A DNA stretch of 64,000 nt from Ghiorsea sp. (GTDB taxonomy: Bacteria > Pseudomonadota > Zetaproteobacteria > Mariprofundales > Mariprofundaceae), in NCBI GenBank assembly GCA_027080505.1, contig JALWRX010000123.1, positions 1-64,000 of the forward strand. The letters are read 5' to 3'. Below the pieces are notes generated by a model. It made no database searches, was not told where the DNA came from, and was given only the letters and a program-made list of their open reading frames with translations. The position numbers and the translations under genes are program-made. Of this stretch, positions 52,890 through 60,943 are shown in pieces. Every line of letters begins with the position of its first letter. Position 1 is the stretch's first letter.

Positions 52890-53651
52890 CTAAGTATTGC
52901 TTGGTGTTTTAGCCAAGGCAAAGGCAAATATGGGATGTTGTGTTTTTTTCATCACCTTACAAGCATGGCGCAGCGTAGCACCTGTGGTTAAAATGTCATC
53001 CACAACCCATATTTTACCTTGCACATCGTAGTTCGCCAACTGTATTGGGTAGTCGTCTGCTAGCGTGAAAGCCTTACGCAAATTACTCAGGCGTTGTTTT
53101 CCTTTGAGGGCAGATTGTCGGGTATGGTTGCCTGTGCGGCGAAGTAGGGTATGGCAAACTTGGCTTGATGTGACTTGGGCAATGCGTTGGCATAAATCAG
53201 CACTATGATGCAAACCCGAACGGCGCATGCGATATAAAGGCATGGGTACGGGAATTAATAAGTCATGGGGTGAGAAAATCTGTTGCAATGTTGGTGATGA
53301 AGATTGTAGTAACCAGTGTAAACCTGTGCTTTGACCTTGCAGTTTCCAAGCCAATAGTGCGGTACGAACAGCATCACGGTAAACAAACAGATTGCGAGTG
53401 TGTTTTTGCGGAGGAGGCTGTGTTAAACAATGTCCACAAGGACCTGGAGCCAGTGATTCAGGCATGCTTACACCGCAATGGAAACAGGTGTTTGTTGGCG
53501 CAATATGTATGCCTTGCAGGCAGTCTGCACAACAGCCATATGGTGTTGGTGTAGGCTGGTCTATATTCAGGTTTTTCTGGCAAATAGGGCAAGCAGGTGG
53601 AAAAATATAGGGTTGTAAATGTTGAAGTAAACGCGTTGACAGCCTGAACAT
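52890..53651 (-). CDS. comF: ComF family phosphoribosyltransferase-like protein
   Basis: A protein of about 253 residues with a zinc-finger N-terminus (CPICQKN, CCADC, CFHCGV, CGHC) and a PRTase domain containing VVDDILTTGATL. Relatives take part in DNA uptake or nucleotide metabolism. The frame runs to 53795, but ATG 53651 (MFRLSTRLL) or 53672 is the likely start because longer forms would run over bioF. The start region overlaps the divergent bioF start. Confidence 0.88.
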   Translation of the reverse strand: MFRLSTRLLQHLQPYIFPPACPICQKNLNIDQPTPTPYGCCADCLQGIHIAPTNTCFHCGVSMPESLAPGPCGHCLTQPPPQKHTRNLFVYRDAVRTALLAWKLQGQSTGLHWLLQSSSPTLQQIFSPHDLLIPVPMPLYRMRRSGLHHSADLCQRIAQVTSSQVCHTLLRRTGNHTRQSALKGKQRLSNLRKAFTLADDYPIQLANYDVQGKIWVVDDILTTGATLRHACKVMKKTQHPIFAFALAKTPSNT

Positions 53652-53670
53652 GACAAGCAAGATAGCGAAC

Positions 53671-54801
53671 ATGGTTGATACAAGCAATTGGTTTGATGTA
53701 CTTTCAGAGACACGGCAACGTAAGCTTTTAGCGAGCCAACGTGATGGCTTATGGATTAAAGTGCAGGGGCAAAAACTGCTTAATTTTGCATCCAATGATT
53801 ATTTAGGTTTAAGTACCAACTCTCAAGTATGTGCTGCGGCAAAGGCTGCAATCGACACTCATGGTTTGGGCAGCGGAGCATCCAGACTGGTATCGGGAGA
53901 TGACCCTTTATTGCATGAGTTTGAGCGTGAGTTTGCTGCATGGAAAGGTTTTGAAGCATGTTTGATACTTGGTTCAGGTATGTTAGCAAACATGGGTTTG
54001 CTGCAAGCTTTAGCCGATAGGCATACACATATATTTAGTGATAAATTGAATCATGCTTCATTGGTGGATGGGGCAAGATTATCGGGTGCAAAAGTACATC
54101 GTTATGCCCATTTAGACTTGAATATATTGGAAGCACAATTACAAAAAAATATCGCAGCTAAACGTATCATTGTCTCTGATGGTGTATTTAGCATGGATGG
54201 TGATGCTGCTGATGTGCAAGCTCTGATAGACTTGGCAGAAAACTATGATACAATCGTAGTGATTGATGATGCACATGGTACGGGCACAGTAGGTTTTGAT
54301 GGCAAAGGGCTTGTGGGGCAAGCAGGTTTAGCAGGACATGCGCGTTTACTTGAAGTAGGAACATTAGGCAAAGCATTAGGTAGTTATGGGGCTTATATTT
54401 TGGGCTCTACCTCTATGATTGAAGGCTTAAAACAGCGGATGCGCACCTTGATTTATTCCACAGCATTGCCTGTGTGTGTATTGGCTGGGGCTAAAGAAGC
54501 TTTAAACATCATCAAACAAGGCGACTCCATCAAAAAACTACATAAGAATATCGAATTTTTCCTTGAAAATACACAAGGACTTCATTTATTACCATCACAA
54601 ACCGCTATTCACCCCATATTGTTGGGTTCAGATAAACAAGCCTTAGATGCAGCACAAAACTTGCGCGAAGCTGGTTTCTTTGTACCTGCCATTCGTCCGC
54701 CTACCGTGCCACAAGGGCAGTCGCGCTTGCGTATCACATTATCGGCGGCACACCACAAACAAGATATTGGTGGTTTGATCAAAGCACTACACGCTTTATA
54801 G
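53671..54801 (+). CDS. bioF: 8-amino-7-oxononanoate synthase
   Basis: PLP enzyme of biotin synthesis joining L-alanine and pimeloyl-ACP/CoA. Motifs NFASNDYLGL, GSGASRLVSGD, DDAHGTGTVG and the PLP lysine block LGKALGSYGAY are present. It has 376 residues from ATG 53671; an earlier in-frame ATG at 53650 overlaps the comF start codon. No other bio genes are in the window. Confidence 0.93.
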   Translation: MVDTSNWFDVLSETRQRKLLASQRDGLWIKVQGQKLLNFASNDYLGLSTNSQVCAAAKAAIDTHGLGSGASRLVSGDDPLLHEFEREFAAWKGFEACLILGSGMLANMGLLQALADRHTHIFSDKLNHASLVDGARLSGAKVHRYAHLDLNILEAQLQKNIAAKRIIVSDGVFSMDGDAADVQALIDLAENYDTIVVIDDAHGTGTVGFDGKGLVGQAGLAGHARLLEVGTLGKALGSYGAYILGSTSMIEGLKQRMRTLIYSTALPVCVLAGAKEALNIIKQGDSIKKLHKNIEFFLENTQGLHLLPSQTAIHPILLGSDKQALDAAQNLREAGFFVPAIRPPTVPQGQSRLRITLSAAHHKQDIGGLIKALHAL

Positions 54802-55211
54802 AAGCTTCTTATATTGTTATTCCCACATAGGTGGGGACGTAATTCACAGAGGGTAGGATGCTTCGATTACGCTCAGCATGACAATAAATTTCTGCGTACC
54901 TCTGCGTTCCTTTGCGTCCTCTGCGGTTAGTTTTTATGTTTATTTTTTGTACGAACAAAAAATGAACCAAAAAAGTCGCCCCAAATAGCTGTGTGTTTCT
55001 TCGCTGCTTAGCAAAAGCGGGCGCAGAATTAGAACATTCTGCTTCATCCCTTCTTTTGCCAACCACCTCAGCACAGCTATAGCAGGGGGAGGGATGGTTG
55101 CAGCTGTCTCACCCTTGTCATTTTGACCGTAGCGGAGAAATCTATAAGATGCTTCCACCTTGGTCGGCATGAGAATAAACCTTTGCGTTATCCGCGGTCA
55201 GTCGATGCCCA
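54802..55211. other. Repeat-rich gene-free spacer between bioF and yaaA
   Basis: About 410 bases without a credible gene. It contains a phrase of the GCTGAGCG/ATGCTTCG family (54855-54883), a TTTGCGTCCTCTGCGG phrase (54891-54930), a GCAGAAT...ATTCTGC hairpin (55023-55042) and a TCATTTTGACCG type phrase (55115-55143). These are dispersed spacer repeats known from many genomes (recalled). Short reverse-strand frames here are by-products. Confidence 0.65.
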
Positions 55212-55973
55212 TTAACCTCGGCTAAACACCCAGTTTTTATTATCGGATAGACTAGGGTTGTAGCTATAACCATCCATATCAAAGTTTTTGATGGCTTGTA
55301 CATCGCTGATACGGTTTTGAATGATATATCTTGTCATCAGACCACGTGCTTTTTTGGCATAAATGCCAATCACTTTATAAGTACCTGCTTTGTTTTCTTT
55401 AAAGGTTGGCGTAATGATATTGGCTTGCAGCAATTGGGGTTGGATAGCTTTAAAATACTCAGTAGATGCAAGGTTAATCAGCGTATCATCTGCTTGAAGC
55501 TCAAGGTTGAGTTGTTCGGTGATGGTATCACCCCAAAAGTCATAAAGATTGCTGCCTTTATCATTGGCAAGTTTTGTTCCCATTTCAAGGCGGTAAGGCT
55601 GCATCAAGTCTAGCGGGCGAAGTATACCATATAAGCCTGATAATATGCGTAAATGTTCTTGGGCGAAGTTTATATCATCGTTGGATAATGTTTGTGCGTC
55701 CAAACCTTGATACACATCACCAGCAAAACTAAATAATGCTTGTTTGGCATTGTCTGCAGTAAATGGTGTGTGCCAACTTTGATAGCGTTGCACATTCAAA
55801 TCAGCAAGTTTCATGCTTAGTTTCATGAGGTTAGCAATATCAAAAGCATCTTTTTCTTGTAAAATGTCAATCAATGTTTGTGCTTGTTGTAAAAAAGAAG
55901 GCTGTGTATGGGGAAAGTTTTGAAGCGCAGAGCCTTCATAAAGTTTCTTTGCAGGTGAAATAACAATACGCAT
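55212..55973 (-). CDS. yaaA: Peroxide stress protein YaaA (DUF328)
   Basis: A 253-residue protein beginning MRIVISPAKKLYEG, diagnostic of YaaA, and containing GLYGILRPLDLMQPYRLEMG. In E. coli it limits intracellular iron damage under peroxide stress. It is transcribed away from the soluble kinase gene. No ribosome site is evident beyond a weak AAGGA. Confidence 0.95.
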   Translation of the reverse strand: MRIVISPAKKLYEGSALQNFPHTQPSFLQQAQTLIDILQEKDAFDIANLMKLSMKLADLNVQRYQSWHTPFTADNAKQALFSFAGDVYQGLDAQTLSNDDINFAQEHLRILSGLYGILRPLDLMQPYRLEMGTKLANDKGSNLYDFWGDTITEQLNLELQADDTLINLASTEYFKAIQPQLLQANIITPTFKENKAGTYKVIGIYAKKARGLMTRYIIQNRISDVQAIKNFDMDGYSYNPSLSDNKNWVFSRG

Positions 55974-56144
55974 AATAATAAGCTATCCTTGATGTGAATG
56001 ATGGCAAAGTTTATCGCTGCTTGCTGAAAATGTCTTGCTTAAAGGATAGTAAAAAAATATTTTGACGAATGTGAAATAATGGGCTATTAATATGATTAAT
56101 AATACCAAGATAATCATTGGTGTGTCATGGAACGGAGTTATTTC

Positions 56145-56897
56145 ATGTTATTAAACACAAGTGAAATCACAGTCAAACGAGAAAATAATATGCGTAAAAC
56201 CATGCATGTTTTTTCGCATGATTTGCGTAATCCTTTGTTGAATATTCAGGCGTTGGTGCAGGAAGCAACCACACTGATTCAAGATGCGACACAGGCAGAG
56301 CGCACTGGAAGCAAAGAAAGCTTATCTTATATTTTAGGTCGGGAGCTCCCCGAAATTCTTGAACTTTTAAACCATAGTGCGAGTCGTATGGATGATATGG
56401 TCTTGGGTGCCAATGAAATTTATCATTGTTTGTTTGATGAGCTTGAATGTGAGTTTGTGGATATGCATACGGTATTCATGCGTTGTTTTGCCCAATTAAA
56501 ACTTGCAGATGACAACTTGGAACTAGACTGTGTGGGGCTACCTGCTGTTTACGCAGATATTTTGGCTGTTAAACGCGTGGTTTGGGAGCTGTTATGTAAT
56601 GCAAAAAAAGCTATTGATGCTAGAGAAGACCCTTATTCACGTGTGATTACAGTCAATGCTAAGCAGGAAGGCAATATGATAGTGTTTACAGTGGAAGACT
56701 ATGGCTGTGGTTTGGAAGAGCATGAAGAAAAAAGTGCGTTTGAATCTTTTTTTACAGGTAAACATTTTGAAGGCAATACGGGTATGGGTTTAACACGTGC
56801 ACAAGCATTGATTGAGCGTCATGGTGGGTGTATGAGTATTGCTAACCGTAAAGGTGGTGGAGCTGTAGTGAGCTTCTCCTTACCCAAATCACCTTGA
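56145..56897 (+). CDS. Soluble sensor histidine kinase
   Basis: A 250-residue kinase without membrane segments. The H-box is FSHDLRNPLLNIQALVQ, followed by N-box VWELLCNAKKAID, G1 VEDYGCGLEEHE, and G2 GNTGMGLTRAQAL. It should be membrane-independent or bound to a partner, as in NtrB-type kinases. ATG 56145 is chosen for the CGGAG upstream; 56127 is in frame. It faces the flagellar hook operon across a shared terminator. No response regulator is next to it. Confidence 0.87.
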   Translation: MLLNTSEITVKRENNMRKTMHVFSHDLRNPLLNIQALVQEATTLIQDATQAERTGSKESLSYILGRELPEILELLNHSASRMDDMVLGANEIYHCLFDELECEFVDMHTVFMRCFAQLKLADDNLELDCVGLPAVYADILAVKRVVWELLCNAKKAIDAREDPYSRVITVNAKQEGNMIVFTVEDYGCGLEEHEEKSAFESFFTGKHFEGNTGMGLTRAQALIERHGGCMSIANRKGGGAVVSFSLPKSP

Positions 56898-56913
56898 TAG
56901 ACACATTGTAAAG

Positions 56914-56949
56914 AAAAAAGGTCTGCTTATTACTAAGTAGACCTTTTTT
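56914..56949. terminator. Bidirectional terminator between kinase and flgE
   Basis: AAAAAAGGTCTGCTT pairs with AAGTAGACCTTTTTT-type sequence on the other side of a short loop, giving a run of A on one side and T on the other. It can stop transcripts from both directions. Confidence 0.92.
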
Positions 56950-56963
56950 GTATCGTTTAATGT

Positions 56964-58505
56964 TTATCGTTTGATTTGCATCAAAGAAGATAACATTTGG
57001 TCGGTGGTTGAGATGGTTTTCGAGTTTGCTTCATAACCACGTTGTACCACAATAAGTTTTACAAATTCACCTGCTAAATCCACATTGGATTGCTCTAAGC
57101 CATAAGGTGTAATCGAGCCCATACCACCATTACCTGGTTTTTCCAAAATAGGTGAGCCAGAGGCAATGGTTTCTTGTTGCAAGTTGTTACCCACATGGTT
57201 AAGTACGGCATCATTAGGGAATTTTGCTAATGCCACCTGATACAATGAGCGGCGTTGCCCATTGGTGAATACACCAAAAATACGTCCTGTAGAATCTGTT
57301 TCTAATTTATCTAAGAAGCCTGATGCATAACCATCACGCACGATTTGTCGAGTAGCAAATGTACCTGCCATTTGTACTGTACCATTTAAACCGTCACCAA
57401 GAATAGCTTGTTGGTCATTGGTGGTGGCATCACCAAAGTTAAAGTTGATGGTTGATACTGCCGCACTGTTCCAAGGAAAGTTGATACCAGGGCCAATTTC
57501 AGTGACAAGTTCACCTTGGCTACCAAAAATAAGTTGATTGCTCGCTGGTGCTGTGAGTACATTGCCTGCTGTAACATTGGTGCCAGCTGGGAAGGTGCTG
57601 GTATTTACAACAATGGAGCTACCCAAAGCTGCACTTACAGTTTGACCAGCCAAAACATTAATACCATTAATGGTGACAGCTTGGTCAAATGTTGCATCAC
57701 CTGAAATCTCAGTTCCAGCAGGTAGTGGTAGTGCAAGCGCAGGGTTAGTGGTATTGAAATTAGTCGCTGTATTGCCAACAATGACTTGTTGTCCAGGTAT
57801 GCCACCTGCTACATCAGCACCATCGACACCTGCATGCCAACTCCATGTATTATTGGCTTGTTTAACATAATAAATACTGACCGCATGTTGCTGACCTAAG
57901 GAATCATAAATATTGGCTTCAGCTTTGTAGTGGTAGGTTGCAGCATTGTTGGGGTCAAAGGCAACGCCTGCATTATAGACTGCAGCATTGGAGTCTAAGG
58001 TAACACCGACATCAACATTAGTGGTAGGTTGTGCTTGTGATGCTAGTCCGCCAAAGGTAATGTCAGTGATATTACCTGTAGCGTCACCTTGCTCATTGGT
58101 TGCCCAGCCTTGTACCACAAAACCTTGTCCATCAATGAGGTTGGAGTTTTTATCCAAGATAAATGCACCGGCACGCGTATAGTAAGTTTGCCCACTGGCG
58201 GGGTCTTTAAGAGCAAACATACCATTGCCATTAATCGCCATATCTGTTGCGCTGGTGGTGTTTTGAATAGAACCTTGTTGTTGGTCGCGTGTAATCATGC
58301 CAATGCGCACACCATTACCCACTTGGTTGGCAATGTTGGAGCGTGTTACACCAACGGTTTGTGATAAAACATCAGAAAACACCACGTTTTGAGATTTAAA
58401 ACCCAAAGAGTTGATGTTAGCGATGTTATCACCAATGACGCGAACACTTTCACCGAAAGCTGATAGTCCACTGGAACCTGTATAAAGTGCGTTGTAAATA
58501 CCCAT
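56964..58505 (-). CDS. flgE: Flagellar hook protein FlgE
   Basis: A 513-residue hook subunit. The N-terminal rod motif LYTGSSGLSAFGESVRVIGD and ANINSLGFKSQNV, and the C-terminal ANSKTISTTDQMLSSLMQIK heptad are hallmarks of the FlgE/FlgF/FlgG family. The central part is a beta-rich variable domain. Last gene of the fliK-flgD-flgE operon, 29 bases after flgD. Confidence 0.95.
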   Translation of the reverse strand: MGIYNALYTGSSGLSAFGESVRVIGDNIANINSLGFKSQNVVFSDVLSQTVGVTRSNIANQVGNGVRIGMITRDQQQGSIQNTTSATDMAINGNGMFALKDPASGQTYYTRAGAFILDKNSNLIDGQGFVVQGWATNEQGDATGNITDITFGGLASQAQPTTNVDVGVTLDSNAAVYNAGVAFDPNNAATYHYKAEANIYDSLGQQHAVSIYYVKQANNTWSWHAGVDGADVAGGIPGQQVIVGNTATNFNTTNPALALPLPAGTEISGDATFDQAVTINGINVLAGQTVSAALGSSIVVNTSTFPAGTNVTAGNVLTAPASNQLIFGSQGELVTEIGPGINFPWNSAAVSTINFNFGDATTNDQQAILGDGLNGTVQMAGTFATRQIVRDGYASGFLDKLETDSTGRIFGVFTNGQRRSLYQVALAKFPNDAVLNHVGNNLQQETIASGSPILEKPGNGGMGSITPYGLEQSNVDLAGEFVKLIVVQRGYEANSKTISTTDQMLSSLMQIKR

Positions 58506-58534
58506 AATAATCTCCTATATGAATGTGTTATAAA

Positions 58535-59200
58535 TTAAATTCTTACTTCTGTAACATTGGCAATGCTAGTTGGTGTACCATTTACAATGAGCTGTATGCC
58601 TGAAGGGGTCATACGAACGGCATCAACCACACCTGAACGTTGAATGGATGCAGTTACTTGTTGCCCTGCAGCGTCAAAGGCAGCAATATCAATTTGATAG
58701 TCGCCCACTGCGACAGGGTTGCCGAAATCATCTTTACCATCCCAGTTAAGTTGCTGACTACCCGCTGGCAATGAAGATAAAGACATATTGCGTACAGGTG
58801 TGCCTAAGCTATCGCTGATGGTGATATACACATTGCTCGCATTATTATCCAAGCTGGCACTAAAGGGTTGAGTGCTACCCGTATATTGAATATTACTTTC
58901 ATTGATCATTACGGTATGTCCCAAATATCCTGCAGATGCAGTGTCTAGGTTACCATTGCTACCACCTTGGCTTGCTGTAAGCTGGGCAAGGTATTCATTG
59001 GTGTATGTTTGTTGTTCAACCATATTAAACTGCGCTAGCTGAGAGGACATTTGCGTAGAATCAGCAGGGTTTAAGGGGTCTTGGTTTTCCATTTGTGCAA
59101 CAAGCATTTTCAGGAATACATCTTTAGTACCTAAGTTTTGCTGGCTGCTGGGTGCAGGAGCTGGTTGCGCACCATAATTATTTGAGACGGTTAATGGCAT
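58535..59200 (-). CDS. flgD: Flagellar hook capping protein FlgD
   Basis: A 221-residue hook cap needed for hook assembly. N-terminal DVFLKMLVAQMENQDPLNPA is diagnostic, followed by FlgD tudor-like and Ig-like domains (LNWDGKDDFGNPV). AGGAGAAG precedes ATG. It sits ten bases after fliK. Confidence 0.95.
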   Translation of the reverse strand: MPLTVSNNYGAQPAPAPSSQQNLGTKDVFLKMLVAQMENQDPLNPADSTQMSSQLAQFNMVEQQTYTNEYLAQLTASQGGSNGNLDTASAGYLGHTVMINESNIQYTGSTQPFSASLDNNASNVYITISDSLGTPVRNMSLSSLPAGSQQLNWDGKDDFGNPVAVGDYQIDIAAFDAAGQQVTASIQRSGVVDAVRMTPSGIQLIVNGTPTSIANVTEVRI

Positions 59201-59210
59201 TGTTCTTCTC

Positions 59211-60878
59211 CTATACTAAGATACTAAGGTGACCTTGGGTTGCGAGGTTCACGCCTATTCGTGTATTTTGTTCGTCATTTGAATGGGTAAGTGTTGTAGC
59301 ATCTAAGCTGTTACCTGCTGTGGCACTGTTAGATGCTTGCTGGTTACCACCTTGTTGTTGCCCGCTTTGCTGGTTCATTTGCATGGAACAGCCGCCTAAA
59401 TCTAAACCTTGTTGTGCCATGGCTAACCTTAGTTGTGGCATTTGCTGTTCAAGGGCTTGTTTTGAGGCGGCTTGATCAACAGTAAACATGACTTGTATGT
59501 GTTTGGCTTGATCCATTTGTATGGAAACTTGTACTTTACCTAAGTTAGCAGGCTCTAGTTGTAGCTCTAAGGTTGTATTGCCCGTTTTGGCGGACTTTAC
59601 AATTTCCAGCATAGTATCTGCGGGGGTAAATGAACGTTGTGACTTATATGCCAATTGAGCTTGGAAATCTAAACCTTTGGCATTTTTATTATCCATTCTT
59701 GCGGAGTCTAATAAAGACATATCGGCATCACGTTGGTTGGAGTTCAAATCCTGTTGTGATGATGTGTTGTTATCAATTGTTGCTATGTTGACAGCACTCG
59801 GGCTGTTCGTTGCGGCAACAGTATTTGCGTTAGTCGCCTGTACTTGTTGGGCTTGGTTGCCAGTACGTTGTTGAATGGCTGCGATGGCAGCTTGACTTGT
59901 TTTGATACCATCAGTGGTTTGTTCTATGGCATTGTTTACTTGATTACTTTGTTGTGCAGTGATGTGTTGTTCAATTTGTTTGCTTTGCTGAATGGTTAAC
60001 GGCTGTTCACCAAGTTTGTTTTGTTTTATATTTTGTGTGCTAGCAGTTAAGTACTCTGGATTTTGCCGCTTCATTTTTTGAGAAGCCTGTTGTTTGTTGC
60101 TTGAAGCTTCAGTTAAAAGCTCTGGTGAAATATTTGAAGTTGTAGCTTGTGATGTTGCACGGTTGACTTGTTTTGCTTGTTGTTCATCGACAGCGCTACC
60201 ATTTTTATTGGTATTGATAATCAGTGGCGTAACTTGTACCTCTTGCAAGGATGCAATGGCATCGTTGGCATCAACTTCACTGGTGTTTACAGGAGTATCT
60301 AGAGTTAATGTTGCAGTTATTTTTTTATCAGTAACAAGTGTTTTACCAGCTTGTGTTTCACCAGTTTGAAGCAAGCGATGTTGTTTTTTAGCTTGGTCTA
60401 AGATGTGTTGTACATTCTTATCGACAGTTTGTGTTTCCTTTGTTTGTACCAAGTTATATTGTGTTTTTTTATTTGTTGTTTGTGTATTGTTGTTTTTCTC
60501 TAAAGTGTGTTTTAAATCCTTATTGGTTGTACTTTTTTTGCCCATGCTGCCTGTATTTTCGGCTTGTTGTAAAATACGCTTGATTTTTTTGTCGATATTT
60601 TCTGTATTGCTGGTTTGGCTTAGGATATGTTGTAAGTTTCTATTTCCTTGTTGATTACTTAAAGGCTGGGTTTTGCCTTCTGCTGTAGGTAAGACTGTAT
60701 TTTTATGGTTAGCTTGTTGCACAGTTTGTTGAATAGAATTCTGGGAAGTACCTTTTTGTAACATAGCCAATAAAGTTGAGAATAAGCTTTTGTTTGCTTT
60801 AGAGCTTTGATGTTTACCTTGGCTGATGCTGTTTGTGCCAGTGCTAGCTTCTGTGGATATGTTATTGGTATGTATCAT
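59211..60878 (-). CDS. fliK: Flagellar hook-length control protein FliK-like
   Basis: A 555-residue ruler protein with a long low-complexity Gln/Asn/Thr/Lys-rich N-terminal region (about 1-420) and the conserved C-terminal domain (TLELQLEPANLGKVQVSIQM, then QMPQLRLAMAQQGLDL). The long ruler is rich in glutamine, normal for FliK. The start has no good ribosome site. First of the fliK-flgD-flgE operon. Confidence 0.88.
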   Translation of the reverse strand: MIHTNNISTEASTGTNSISQGKHQSSKANKSLFSTLLAMLQKGTSQNSIQQTVQQANHKNTVLPTAEGKTQPLSNQQGNRNLQHILSQTSNTENIDKKIKRILQQAENTGSMGKKSTTNKDLKHTLEKNNNTQTTNKKTQYNLVQTKETQTVDKNVQHILDQAKKQHRLLQTGETQAGKTLVTDKKITATLTLDTPVNTSEVDANDAIASLQEVQVTPLIINTNKNGSAVDEQQAKQVNRATSQATTSNISPELLTEASSNKQQASQKMKRQNPEYLTASTQNIKQNKLGEQPLTIQQSKQIEQHITAQQSNQVNNAIEQTTDGIKTSQAAIAAIQQRTGNQAQQVQATNANTVAATNSPSAVNIATIDNNTSSQQDLNSNQRDADMSLLDSARMDNKNAKGLDFQAQLAYKSQRSFTPADTMLEIVKSAKTGNTTLELQLEPANLGKVQVSIQMDQAKHIQVMFTVDQAASKQALEQQMPQLRLAMAQQGLDLGGCSMQMNQQSGQQQGGNQQASNSATAGNSLDATTLTHSNDEQNTRIGVNLATQGHLSILV

Positions 60879-60943
60879 ACCATGGTTAAAGCAGAAGGGA
60901 TGCCATCATAGCACCCCTTTGTTTTCAATGATTTAGGTGTTGT

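Noticed and set aside
54809..55170. Reverse-strand frames between bioF and yaaA containing HAERNRSI-like text
   Set aside because: This is the familiar artefact of translating dispersed spacer repeats.
60890..60905. TGGCATCCCTTCTGCT on the reverse strand upstream of fliK, resembling a sigma-54 promoter
   Set aside because: It would start transcription almost at the fliK ATG, leaving no leader, and part of it forms a hairpin that more likely ends the channel gene.
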